DNA from: Planococcus chinensis
Lineage (GTDB): Bacteria; Bacillota; Bacilli; Bacillales_A; Planococcaceae
Assembly: GCF_020071995.1 (NCBI RefSeq)
Contig: NZ_JABWTK010000005.1
Location: forward strand, 248,001-312,000
Reading direction: 5' to 3'
Length of the DNA stretch: 64,000 nucleotides
Notes under the pieces: model-generated
Databases searched by the model: none
Told to the model about the DNA's origin: nothing
Seen by the model: the letters and a program-made list of their open reading frames with translations, nothing else
Translations under genes and position numbers: made by a program
Shown: positions 7,910 through 17,800 of the stretch, piece after piece
Layout of the letters: each line of letters begins with the position of its first letter
Position numbering within the stretch: the first letter of the stretch is position 1

Positions 7910-8782
7910 TTATTTTTCGCTTTTCACCAGAGGGCAAGCCGGATCGCTCGTCCATTCGTTCATCGAGCCGTCGTAGACGGCGACGTTGTGCTGTCCGAGT
8001 TTATTCAAAATCAATGCATTCCACGTAGCGGCGATGCCGCCTCCGCAATAAGTGATGACTTTCTTATTGGGATCGAGTGCGCCGGTTTCTTCAAATAATG
8101 CGCGCAGCTGCTCGTCGTTATGCAGCGCTTTCGACTCTTCATCGGCATGCAGCCCGAAAAAAATATTCTGGCTGTTCGGAATATGGCCGCTATGGAATTC
8201 TTCCGGCGCTAAGCTGTTGATGAGAATGGTTTGTTCATCATCGATCGCTTTTTGGACATCTTCTTTCGATGCCAGCATATCCGTATGGCGCTTTCCTGTG
8301 TAATTGGCGTGCGGATAAGCGGCTTCTTCCGTCGACAATTCCCGGCCTTCCGCCTGCCATTTCTGCAAGCCGCCTTCGAGAATGGCAACTTGTTCGAACC
8401 CTTCATAGCGCATTTGCCAGGCAAGGCGCGATGCCCAGTAGGAAGCGGCAATCGATTCACCGACAAGCGCATTTTGGTCGTAAATTACCGTGTATGTATC
8501 GTCGCCGATTCCAAGCGCCGTCAGTTTTGAAACAAACTCTTTGCGGGATGGCACCATAAAAGGCAGGTCGGAGTCTGCGTCTGATAACTCTCCCACCAGG
8601 TCGGCGTAGACCGCTCTAGGGATATGCCCTTCTTCATATGACGTCCGGCCCGACTCGATATTGGGCGGTCCGCCGCCTTCCGGAAATTTCATGAAAACGG
8701 TTGCATCAACAACGCGCAATTTTGGGTCATTCAGCCGTTCAGCGAGCCACTCAGTTGTTACGATTAATGGAATGTCGTTCAT
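7910..8782 (-). CDS. sseA: Thiosulfate/3-mercaptopyruvate sulfurtransferase, tandem rhodanese
   Basis: A 290-residue protein with two rhodanese domains. The N-terminal domain is inactive-type (AVYADLVGELSD, YDQNALVGESIAASY). The C-terminal one has the active-site loop TYCGGGIAAT with catalytic Cys246. The family moves sulfane sulfur from thiosulfate or 3-mercaptopyruvate to cyanide or thiols. The CGGGIAAT loop occurs in both subtypes, so the donor is not fixed. Start ATG at 8782 has AGGAGGAATT just upstream. It is a single gene. Confidence 0.85.
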   Translation of the reverse strand: MNDIPLIVTTEWLAERLNDPKLRVVDATVFMKFPEGGGPPNIESGRTSYEEGHIPRAVYADLVGELSDADSDLPFMVPSRKEFVSKLTALGIGDDTYTVIYDQNALVGESIAASYWASRLAWQMRYEGFEQVAILEGGLQKWQAEGRELSTEEAAYPHANYTGKRHTDMLASKEDVQKAIDDEQTILINSLAPEEFHSGHIPNSQNIFFGLHADEESKALHNDEQLRALFEETGALDPNKKVITYCGGGIAATWNALILNKLGQHNVAVYDGSMNEWTSDPACPLVKSEK

Positions 8783-9041
8783 TTGAATTCCTCCTAAGCC
8801 TCATTTCCTTTAACTTTACCCGTTCAGGAAGAAGAGCGTCAAAGTTTATGCACTAAATCCACCACAAATCATAACGAATCGGCTATGCATAAATATCAGT
8901 AAAAATAAATGAATCAATTTTCGTTATTTTACCGCTACTCCCTTAGGAAACCGGGATGCTGCTATGTGATAAAAGCCACTAGATTATTTTGAATTTTGCT
9001 GTAATATGTATTAAAACTGTATAGAGTAGGGGTTATGGAGA

Positions 9042-10499
9042 ATGAAGAACAGACAAGATGAGATTGAAACACCATTTCTATTGGCCATTGTTCCTTTGAT
9101 CATCATGATTGCGGTTATGGCTATCACGGTCATTGTATTTGAAGGCAGCCCGCATGTGTCGTTGGCAGTAGGAAGTGTAGTCGCGGCATTTATTGCCTGG
9201 CGCCTCGGATACAAATGGCAGGACATCGAAGAAGGGGCTTATAAAGGCATCCGCCTGGCGCTTCCGGCCGTCTTGATCATCATTGTCGTAGGAATGATTA
9301 TTGCTTCCTGGATCGGTGGAGGCATCATTGCGACAATGATCTACTACGGTCTGCAAATCATTACCCCTTCGTTGTTCCTGGTGACGATCTGCATCATTTG
9401 CGGCATTGTGTCGCTTGCCATCGGTAGCTCCTGGTCGACGATGGGGACAATCGGAGTTGCAGGCATGGGAATCGGCATGAGTATGGGCATCCCGGCTGCG
9501 ATGGTGGCAGGTGCTGTCATTTCCGGTGCGTATTTCGGCGACAAGATGTCGCCGCTGTCGGACACCACGAATATGGCGGCCGGCATTACCGGAACCAATT
9601 TGTTCGATCATATTAAGCATATGACCTACACGACTGTTCCAGGATTGATTCTGGCACTGATCGTCTATTTTATCCTTGGCCGCCAGTTCGGCGGAGGGGA
9701 AATCGATCAGGCGAACATCCAAAGCATTCTGGCATCGCTCAACAGCAGCTTTGTCATTTCACCGTGGCTCTTGCTTGTGCCGCTGGCGATTGTCGTCATG
9801 GTCATGATGAAAGTGCCGGCGCTTCCGGCATTGATTGTGGGCGTCTTTCTTGGGTTTATGTGCCAGATTTTGGTGCAAGGCGGAAACATCGGCGATGCGG
9901 TCAACACGCTTCACGATGGATTTGCCATTACTTCCGGCAATGCGATGGTCGATGACCTGTTCAACCGTGGTGGCATCGAGTCGATGATGTTCACGGTTTC
10001 CTTGACCATTTTTGCGATGGTCTTCGGCGGGATTCTGGAACATACCGGCATGCTGAAAGCCATTGTGACGCAAATCCTGAAAGTGGCGAAATCGGCAGGC
10101 AGTTTGATTGCCGCGACGATTCTGTCGGCGTTCTTTACAAATGCGACAGCTTCGGAACAATACATATCGATTCTGTTGCCGGGCCGGATGTATGCCAAAG
10201 CGTATCAAGACAAAGGGCTGCACTCGAAAAACTTGTCGCGTGCGCTGGAAGACGGCGGTACAGTGACGTCGCCGTTTGTTCCGTGGAATACATGCGGCGT
10301 CTTTATCCTCGCGACACTTGCGGTTCATCCGTTTGCGTACGCGCCTTATGCGGTATTGAATTACGCGGTGCCGATCATCGGCATCATCATGGCGCTTATC
10401 GGATTTAAAGTACAATTATTAACAGAAGACGAAATGAACGAGCTGAAAATCAAGCAAGAGCGGGTTGACCGTGAAAACCAATTGACCGAAGGCGTGTAA
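9042..10499 (+). CDS. nhaC: NhaC-family Na+/H+ antiporter
   Basis: A 485-residue integral membrane protein with about 11-12 hydrophobic helices. The NhaC signature GAYFGDKMSPLSDTTNMAAG is at about residues 163-182, and TVTSPFVPWNTCG lies near residue 410, both typical of the NhaC/malate-lactate antiporter family. It exports Na+ for H+, or exchanges organic acids in MleN-like members; this sequence does not separate the two. It is a single gene with its own terminator. The ribosome site is weak (GGGGTTATGGAG just before the ATG). Confidence 0.8.
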   Translation: MKNRQDEIETPFLLAIVPLIIMIAVMAITVIVFEGSPHVSLAVGSVVAAFIAWRLGYKWQDIEEGAYKGIRLALPAVLIIIVVGMIIASWIGGGIIATMIYYGLQIITPSLFLVTICIICGIVSLAIGSSWSTMGTIGVAGMGIGMSMGIPAAMVAGAVISGAYFGDKMSPLSDTTNMAAGITGTNLFDHIKHMTYTTVPGLILALIVYFILGRQFGGGEIDQANIQSILASLNSSFVISPWLLLVPLAIVVMVMMKVPALPALIVGVFLGFMCQILVQGGNIGDAVNTLHDGFAITSGNAMVDDLFNRGGIESMMFTVSLTIFAMVFGGILEHTGMLKAIVTQILKVAKSAGSLIAATILSAFFTNATASEQYISILLPGRMYAKAYQDKGLHSKNLSRALEDGGTVTSPFVPWNTCGVFILATLAVHPFAYAPYAVLNYAVPIIGIIMALIGFKVQLLTEDEMNELKIKQERVDRENQLTEGV

Positions 10500-10513
10500 A
10501 GAAGAATAATTGT

Positions 10514-10553
10514 AAAACAGCCTCTTCGGCAATTGCCGAAGAGGCTGTTTTTG
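10514..10553 (+). terminator. Terminator after nhaC
   Basis: AAACAGCCTCTTCGGC pairs with GCCGAAGAGGCTGTTT across AATT, followed by TTTG. Confidence 0.9.
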
Positions 10554-10588
10554 TTCAGAGAGATAGCTGCGTCCTGCGTACAAATCCT

Positions 10589-10715
10589 TTATCGGTGTTT
10601 TTGGGAGTTTCTATCGAAGTTTTTTAAGTTTTAATCGGTGTTTCTTTGATTTCTATCGCTGTTTTTGAAGTTCTTATCGGCGTTTTTAAACTTTCTATCG
10701 AGGTTCGCCTCAATC
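10589..10715 (+). repeat. 21-bp phased repeat array A (six units)
   Basis: Six head-to-tail units with core YTATCGNNGTTT. Their ATCG tetramers start at 10591, 10613, 10634, 10655, 10676 and 10697: one 22-bp step, then four 21-bp steps. The third unit reads TAATCG and the last ends GGTTC. Between cores lie about nine variable bases ending in a pyrimidine tract. The array lies just past the nhaC terminator and before the terminator of the converging XRE gene, so it sits in neither promoter. Three related arrays occur in this window. Confidence 0.85.
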
Positions 10716-10816
10716 AGCGATTTTTTAACAGGACAAGTGCCTTGCATTGGCAAAAGTTTTTAAGCAAACCAAGGTTTAAGGAGCAGAACAATGGCTACTA
10801 GCTATATTGAAAAAAG

Positions 10817-10854
10817 AAAGCAGCTCCATCCGGCTTGGGGGATGGAGCTGCTTT
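10817..10854 (-). terminator. Terminator of the XRE regulator gene
   Basis: AAAGCAGCTCCATCC pairs with GGATGGAGCTGCTTT. Read on the - strand it is followed by CTTTTTTC. Confidence 0.8.
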
Positions 10855-10856
10855 GT

Positions 10857-11441
10857 TTATACAAGCTGATAATACAAGCCGAATTTCGTGTCATACCATA
10901 GCAATTTGCCATGCTTGCGTTTCGGGATGCGGGTTTGAAGCGCCCATTCCGGGAATTGCTTGATCAGCTGGATCTGGTCGCCTGTGGCAAAAGCGAGAAA
11001 CGAGATGTAATGGTCTTTGGTCATGGGATGGTCGCTTGTGATGAACCATTCTTGATCGCTTTCAGTAAGGGAAAGCTTTTCTTCGGCTGTCGCTTTTTTT
11101 GCCTCCAAGCGTTCCAGCTTTCTTCCGCAGCATGAAAGGGAGACATCCCCAGTGGCAAGGGCAATATTGTGGCACGCTGGGCAAACAAAATAATTCGATT
11201 TTTTCATATTTCCTCCTACAAAATCATTCAGCGGCAATTCGCCGCCTAAAATATTTTCGATGTTAACGCCGAATACGGCAGACAAACTTGGCAATAGCGC
11301 AATATCGGGGCAGCCATGGCCGCGTTCCCATTTTGAAATCGTCCGGTCTGAAAGGTTCAGCTGATCGGCCAATTGCTTTTGCGTAAGGCCTTTTTCCTTC
11401 CGCAGCCGATAAATTAATTCTCCAACTTTACGAGTATCCAT
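10857..11441 (-). CDS. XRE-family regulator with Cys-rich C-terminal domain
   Basis: A 194-residue protein. The N-terminal HTH_XRE domain (residues 1-60) shows RLRKEKGLTQKQLADQLNLS and TISKWERGHGCPD. A Cys cluster, CPACH plus SCCGRKL at about residues 88-110, suggests a zinc ribbon. A C-terminal domain follows, rich in Trp/Tyr (HGKLLWYDTKFGLYYQ). The family acts as a DNA-binding regulator; its target and inducer are unknown. I start at ATG 11441 because AGGAGGAG precedes it; the ATG six codons upstream overlaps that site. Confidence 0.75.
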   Translation of the reverse strand: MDTRKVGELIYRLRKEKGLTQKQLADQLNLSDRTISKWERGHGCPDIALLPSLSAVFGVNIENILGGELPLNDFVGGNMKKSNYFVCPACHNIALATGDVSLSCCGRKLERLEAKKATAEEKLSLTESDQEWFITSDHPMTKDHYISFLAFATGDQIQLIKQFPEWALQTRIPKRKHGKLLWYDTKFGLYYQLV

Positions 11442-11599
11442 TCTTTTCTCCTCCTGCATATATCCATCATAGGGAATCGAACGAGCCTCCGCAACAAACG
11501 CTCCGTGGAGTCCAAGAAGCTCGTTGTTTTCTGTATCTAAATTGACGTTGTTGAGAAAAAGTTAAAATGTGAACACAGAAAGAGTTGGGAATGCCATCT

Positions 11600-11926
11600 T
11601 TACAAACGAGCGGAAACGGCGGATTCTCCGTTACAGCCGAACGCGTTCCGCGGGCTCGCGCCGAACTAACTCGGAACTTTCGTTCCGAGTGGATTTCGGC
11701 ACTTCGCTATCCCGCTGGAGTCGCCGGCTTCCACTTCGAATCCTAAACGTGAAGCTATCCAAAGGTGTCGCTTTTCTTTTTTGACTAGATAGTTGGTTCG
11801 ATCGACCCATCGTTCACTTTCTAATCAAAGAGAGACGCCTCAACCGGTCCCGTTGAATTAATACATGTGTATTTATTTCATTTAAACTTTGTCTACAGTC
11901 TGCCGCATCTCTAAAGATACGGCTTT
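11600..11926. repeat. Composite GC-rich intergenic repeat, copy 1
   Basis: Shares blocks in the same order with the copy at 24270-24612: TTCCGCGGGCTCGCGCCG, TATCCAAAGGTGTCG, ATCAAAGAGAGACG, CAACCGGTCC and ACTTTGTCTACAGTCT, ending in a U-tailed hairpin (11902-11926). Copy 1 carries a left GC-rich module (about 11653-11752, with TCGGAACTTTCGTTCCGA and CACTTCGCTATCCCGCTGGAGTCG). It has only CCGGTCCCGTTGAATTAAT where copy 2 has a 100-bp hairpin. This is the kind of GC-rich repeat found between genes in many Bacillales; function unknown. The rest of 11442-11950 shows no gene. Confidence 0.7.
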
Positions 11927-11950
11927 TAATGCTAAACTCATCCGGAAGTT

Positions 11951-13786
11951 TTATGCCTTCGGCAAAACAAGTTTCCGGTATAGATAGACAGTGAAGAAAT
12001 AGTAGCCGCCGTAAATAGCTAGAAAAATCAGCAAGGATACCCACAGACGGTAATACGGGTCATTCATGACAAATGTGAAAATTCTCATGCCGACTAGTAC
12101 GTGCAGCAGACCTAAAACAGCCGGGAACAAAAAGACGATCAAGATTTCTTTGGATAAAGAAGCGGACAATCGCTCTTGGCACACACCGAGTTTCCGGAGG
12201 CTGTCGTAGCGCCGGATATCGTTGCCTGCACCGGACAGGATTTTGAACATCAGAATGCTCGCAAGCATCGTGAGAAAGGCAAGTCCTAAGAAAAAGCCCA
12301 TAAAGAAAGTGCCGCTGGCAAAAGCGTATTGACGTTTAAACTGGGCATACTTGCTGGGCAGTTCATCGACCGCCGGGTCAAAGCCGACCGGCAATTGTTC
12401 AAATGCAGAAAGCTGCAGGCGGTCGAGCTCTTGCCATTCTGGGACGTAATTTTGGAATTTATCGGTCCGGGCAAGGACGATGGAGATTTCTTCGCCGCCT
12501 GTTTTTTCAAAGGTTTCAAGCGGGACGATTCTCGCCGTCCGGGTAGTGGCGAAAGCGGGATTGATTGTTTCAAGCGCGGTCATCCATTCATCTGGGAGAA
12601 TCGAGTAGCCGGCCTCATCGATTTCCAGCTTTTCAGGAAGCGGAGTCGGACGCTTTTGTTGATAGTCGATCCAGTCCACAATGAGCGGTGGGGCTGCAAG
12701 AAGCTCTTCTTCCGCATAATAGATGAATTGGTCGTTCATTTTGAAATGGTAGCTGAGCTCTTCGGCCAAAGGAAGGCTTTTCAAAATCTCTTCTTCGGCA
12801 GTGCCGGGATTATAAAGTGTGGCATCGTACAAACGCTCTTCATCGATGAATGTGACGGCATTGTTTTTGAATGCAAAGCCGCCGGCAATGGCGCCGGCTG
12901 ACAAAGCGATTAGCATGGCAATTGTCGCAAGCACCCATTTTAGGTCATTGAGCCGGAAACTGAGCTGGGACAAGGTAAAGGCATTGATGCCTTTTAAATT
13001 AGCCCGGTTTCTGCTTTTCCATTTGCGGATGATGACAGGCAAAAGCGAGCAGAACAGCAGGTAGGTGCCAAGCGTCGTCATGACAGGTGCTGCGAACAGC
13101 CCCACAAACCGCAGGATTTCCATAAAGAAGAGTGACGCATAGCCGATGGAAAGAAAGGCGAAGCCCAGAAGGATGGGCAGCCAAGCCGCCTTCTTTGGCT
13201 TTTCAGGAATAAAATCATTTTGCACAGCTGCCTGCAGCAAGTTGATAATGGAAGCTTTCGCCAGCTTGGCACTGTTAATAGCAGAAGCGACAAGAGACGC
13301 AAGCAGGAAATATGCAACGGTCCAGAAAACAGCCGACAAGTAGACGGCTTTGAATTCGGTGAATTCGACGTTTAATTGATTCATCAAAAGCACTGAAACC
13401 ATCCGGGAAAAGGCAATGCCGAGAACGAAGCCGGCTGCCAGCGCAAAAGCCGTAAGGGTCAAGGTTTCAATCAGAAAGACACGCTTCAGCTGATGCTTTT
13501 TAGCGCCAATCAGCTCATACAGGCCGAATTCCTTTTTCCGGAGCGACAGCAGGAATGAGTTGGTGTAAAACAAATAGAAGAAGGTAATGATGGACAACAA
13601 AGCTGCGCCAACTGCGAATACCAATTGAATATGGTTGATGACGGAGTTCTGGGTGATGAATTCCTTGTTCAAGGCCATCGTCAAAAACATGTAAAACACG
13701 GCAACGGAAATAATCATTCCCGTAAACAAAATCAAATAATCCCGGCGGTTGCGCTGCAAGCCGTTCAGTGCCAATTTCCAGATCAT
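11951..13786 (-). CDS. BceB-type ABC transporter permease
   Basis: A 611-residue FtsX-family permease with ten predicted helices in the BceB arrangement. The first is at about residues 17-36, then pairs near 55-75 and 105-135, further helices to about 305, a roughly 190-residue extracellular domain (about 305-495), and three helices at the C terminus. Motif RRDYLILFTGMIIS opens the protein. Such permeases sense or remove peptide antibiotics that bind lipid II-cycle lipids. Its start overlaps the upstream ATPase stop by 4 bp (ATGA). No BceRS two-component pair is adjacent. Confidence 0.8.
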   Translation of the reverse strand: MIWKLALNGLQRNRRDYLILFTGMIISVAVFYMFLTMALNKEFITQNSVINHIQLVFAVGAALLSIITFFYLFYTNSFLLSLRKKEFGLYELIGAKKHQLKRVFLIETLTLTAFALAAGFVLGIAFSRMVSVLLMNQLNVEFTEFKAVYLSAVFWTVAYFLLASLVASAINSAKLAKASIINLLQAAVQNDFIPEKPKKAAWLPILLGFAFLSIGYASLFFMEILRFVGLFAAPVMTTLGTYLLFCSLLPVIIRKWKSRNRANLKGINAFTLSQLSFRLNDLKWVLATIAMLIALSAGAIAGGFAFKNNAVTFIDEERLYDATLYNPGTAEEEILKSLPLAEELSYHFKMNDQFIYYAEEELLAAPPLIVDWIDYQQKRPTPLPEKLEIDEAGYSILPDEWMTALETINPAFATTRTARIVPLETFEKTGGEEISIVLARTDKFQNYVPEWQELDRLQLSAFEQLPVGFDPAVDELPSKYAQFKRQYAFASGTFFMGFFLGLAFLTMLASILMFKILSGAGNDIRRYDSLRKLGVCQERLSASLSKEILIVFLFPAVLGLLHVLVGMRIFTFVMNDPYYRLWVSLLIFLAIYGGYYFFTVYLYRKLVLPKA

Positions 13787-14556
13787 CTGCGGCCACCTGC
13801 CACAAGCTCACGGTCCATGCCGCCAAGCACTTCCAGGATGTCCCGGTAGAATTGTTCGCGTGTGCCGGTGGAATGGAGCTCCTGTGCGATGGCCCCGTCT
13901 TTGATGAACAACAGGCGGCTGCAGTGGCTTGCGCTGAGCGGATCATGGGTCACCATCAAAATGGAGGCGTTCTGGTCACGGTTCAACTCGGTTAACGTAT
14001 TCAATAATGCCGCAGCGTTTTTCGAATCCAGGGCACCGGTCGGTTCGTCGGCAAGAAGGAGAGCCGGATTGTGGACAAGCGCACGGGCAATAGCGGTCCG
14101 CTGTTTCTGGCCGCCTGACAGCTCCGCAGGGTATTTCTCCAATATGTCATGGATGCCAAGCAGCCCCGCCACTTGCCGGACGGTTGCCTGGATTTTCGAT
14201 ACAGCTATGTGCTGGAGCGAAAGCGGCAGCGCAATGTTTTCAAAGGTGTTCATCGTTTCCAATAAATTAAAATCCTGATAAATGAAGCCGAGCTGCCGGG
14301 AACGGAAATCAGACAACCCGTTTTCATCCATCGCAGACAGCGAGACGCCGTTAATGGTGATGTCGCCTTCAGTTGCCGGATCGAGTGTCGCAATCATGTT
14401 CAAAAGCGTAGTTTTGCCGGAACCGGATGGCCCCATGATGCCGATGAATTCACCTTCTTTCATGGAAAAAGACAGATTGCGGATAGCGGTGTACGTGCTG
14501 GCCCCTTTTTTGCCGTAAGTTTTCGTAACATTGGCTGCGCTTAAGATCGTGTTCAT
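13783..14556 (-). CDS. BceA-type ABC transporter ATP-binding protein
   Basis: A 257-residue ABC ATPase with all motifs: Walker A GPSGSGKTT at about residue 42, Q-loop YQDFNLL, signature LSGGQKQR, Walker B LLLADEPTGALD, and switch His in VTHDPLSASHC. This matches the MacB/BceA group. The start is ATG 14556 with GGAGGAATAAAC upstream; the longer frame upstream has no ribosome site. It is the first gene of a two-gene operon with the permease downstream. Likely role: defence against cell-wall-active peptides; the substrate is unknown. Confidence 0.85.
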   Translation of the reverse strand: MNTILSAANVTKTYGKKGASTYTAIRNLSFSMKEGEFIGIMGPSGSGKTTLLNMIATLDPATEGDITINGVSLSAMDENGLSDFRSRQLGFIYQDFNLLETMNTFENIALPLSLQHIAVSKIQATVRQVAGLLGIHDILEKYPAELSGGQKQRTAIARALVHNPALLLADEPTGALDSKNAAALLNTLTELNRDQNASILMVTHDPLSASHCSRLLFIKDGAIAQELHSTGTREQFYRDILEVLGGMDRELVAGGRR

Positions 14557-14804
14557 GTTTATTCCTCCAGTCAGTGGGATGGCTTTAAGCATAAAGGGAA
14601 AACATGAAGAATTAGTGAGGGGAAATATGAAGGATTTCTTAAGAAAAATGTGGAATTTACGCATTTCCAACAGGCTTTTTCCATTTGTTCAAAGTTCTAA
14701 AAGCCACTTGCCCAAAATAGATGATATGATGTTTAAATGACAAAAGATCAGGCAGAAATACTCGATGCGAGATTTCTATAGTTTTACAGAACAGGTGAGA
14801 TGAA

Positions 14805-17800
14805 ATGGTATTAGCAAAAGCAGATACATACAGAACTTCCCTAAGAATGACAAAGACTGCAACGGAAAAGATGAGAGGGTTCGGCATCAGCGAACGCTCG
14901 GTTTTCCAGGCAGACGGCGCATTTAACGTCTTTATCGAGAGGTATCCCTCTAATCCGGATGCCTCTCTTTCGGTTGCGCTGATTTTCGGGAAAGCGGAGA
15001 ACAGCCGATTGACGGAGAAAGAGCTTGATGGGCTCGTCGTCTTCCACTGCGTCGTGGCGAACCATCAGATGCTCGTGACGAATGTGACGCTCCGAAAAGC
15101 ATACGGTGCGCTCGGGACGAACTGGCAGCGCGAAGAGTCGATCCGTTTTGACAACTCCCGTGATCCGGCTCCGGTAGCGCTCCTCAATTTGATCAACCGC
15201 ATGACGCCGGCGAAGGAAAAATCCGAATACGTGAAAAAGCGGATTTCGAGCTGGGAAGGCTATTTGAAAATCCAGGAGCGCGGCATGGACATTCCCGATA
15301 TCAAAACGGGCTATTCGAAACTGGCGTTCAGCCACGATTTCAGCCGCATCACCTTGACCGGCTGCCAAATGAAAGACGCGGAGTGGAAAGGGCTGAAGAA
15401 TTTAAGTGTGCGTTTGGCCGGCATCGACGGCGACGTTGGAACGGTTCTTAAGGCATCAAACCGGATCGTCGAAATCGAACTTCAAAACTATGTCGTCAAA
15501 CAGCTGCGCGACAAAGAACATTCACTGCCGAAAAAAGAAGTCGTCTTCAGCAATTTCGCAGCGCTCAGCCAAATTAGACGGCTGCGCCAAGGTTTTACGA
15601 ATCTGGAAAAAGGCCATGCGGTGAACCCGAACCTCGACCGGCTGCTGTTTGAAGAAAAACCGCCGGTGAAGCCGGTCAACCCGATTGGAAAGCTGCCGTT
15701 CCACAACCGGCTGAATGAGTTCCAGCAGCGGGCAGTCACCGGTGCGGTTGCAGCGGAAGATTTGTACGTCATCCAAGGGCCTCCCGGAACCGGAAAGACG
15801 ACCGTCATTGCGGAGATCTGCCTGCAGAATGCCAGAAAAGGATTGAAGACGCTCGTTGCCTCGCAATCAAACTTGGCAGTGGATAATGCGCTCGGTCGCT
15901 TGTTGGCGAATAAAGACATCCGCATCCTGCGCGTCGGCCGGACCGAAAGCATCGAAGAAGAAGGCAAAAAGTTTATCGAAGAAAACGTCGGCCAGTATTG
16001 GAAAGACAATACCTTAAAAGAAATCACTGCCCAGTACGAAATGCGCAAAAACCGCGAGCCGGAACTGGAACGGGAACTCACAGCTACTGAACAGGCTTAC
16101 GAAGGCTTGCAGCCGGTTTTTGAAAGCCTGGCGCAAGCGGTGGAAACGAAAAAAGCCGCGCAAGGCAAACACCGCGTACTTGAAAAGCTGTTGGCTGAAG
16201 AACAGGACAAACTGGCGGCGTTTGAGCTCGCGAAGCAAAAAGCCGTGCAGGAGCAGCTGGAAACCGAACAAAAACTGCAGAAGCTAGAAGAATCCATCCT
16301 CAGCCATCAAGCTTTGGTGGAAAGCAAGAACCTGCAGTGGTTCCAAGAGGAGCAAAAGCGGATTTCACACGGGATCGAGCAGCTCCAACATGCCTTGCTA
16401 TTGCGAAAACTCGAAGAAGAATTGGCTGTTAAAAAGCGGGACATCGCCGCTATTTTAGACAAGCGCGAGCAAGTGACCACAGTGATCGATGAGAAGAAGG
16501 CCTTGGTGGTAAATACGGAACGTGTGAAAAAAGTGGACGGCTTGATGCAGGTGATGGCCGAGCAAAAGATCGAAGAAACGCCGGCCATCACATTTGGCAT
16601 CAATAAACTCGAAGTGATCCGTGAAAAAATCAACGAATTTGAAAAGCTGCGCGTCTACAACGAGCAGTTTGCGGCAGCCATTTCTTATGTAGAGCCTTTG
16701 CTGACAAGTGCCCATGTGCAGGTGGCTGAACTGAAAGAACAAGCTTTGGCGAGACCCGAATCGTTTACGTCTAGCGACATGGATTTCTTTTTGGAGCGCT
16801 TGAGAACCGTGCTGAAAAGTACGCGGCGGGATGAGCCGGGCGTATTGGAAAAAGCGCTCACCGGTTTGTACAAACGGCAAAACAGTTTATGGAGAAGAGG
16901 CGCGAAGTTGAAGTCGGCGGAAGCGTATATCGAAGACTCGAAGCGGGCGTTCCAAGGCGTGAAAAAAGCGGTGTGCGACGAGCTTGTTAAACAACAGGCG
17001 CATTATTTGGAGCTCGACCGGAAATGGCAGGCGGACCTGGAACGGAAGCAGCAAGAGCTTGAAGCGCTGGAACAGCAATGTGAAGAAATCGCCATTGCTA
17101 TCGACATTCCTTCCGATATTGAAGGGGCTATCCGTGAACGAAAAGCTGAACAGGCCGCTCTCCGAGAAGACCGAGCAGCTTATGAACAGGCAGAGAAACA
17201 GATCGCCCAACTTGAAACAGAACGTGCAGCGGGAACGACTGTTTTGGAAAAACAAAAAGCCAGAACGGCAGAAATCCAGTCGGAAATGGAAACGGTACAA
17301 GAAAGTCTCTTGGTGAAAGAACAAGAACGGGCTGCCTTGCTGGAAATTCTCACAACTCATCCCGAAAAAGAATACGAAGAAACGGCGAAAAAGATCGCGA
17401 GCCTGTCATTTGATCTGGAATCGCTCAAGCAGGAAAAGAAAAACCTTCCTTTGATGCAGACAATCCAGAAGAAATGGCTCGATTTATTGAAAGACGCAAA
17501 CGATCACGACTTGGACGAAATCCGCAAATTGTATATCAAGCACGCCAACGTGATCGGGACGACGTGTGTCGCTTCGGCGCGCAAAGATTTCATCGACAAC
17601 TATCCCGAGTTTGACGTCGTCATCATCGACGAAGTGTCGAAAGCGACGCCGCCGGAGCTGCTGCTACCGATGCTAAAAGGCAAGAAAATCATCCTTGTCG
17701 GCGACCATCACCAATTGCCGCCACTGCTCGGAAACGACACGCTAGAAGAAACGCTTGAGGAAATGATCAAGGAAAACAGCGGCTTTGAAGAAAAGCGGGA

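Noticed and set aside
9078-9722. A 214-codon frame antisense to nhaC
   Set aside because: Composition (His/Asp/Asn rich) is the mirror of a membrane-helix coding strand; no start signal.
10589-10715. Phased array read as a CRISPR array
   Set aside because: The unit is only 21 bp, with a 12-bp partly variable core and no long constant repeat or unique 30-bp spacers; no cas genes are near.
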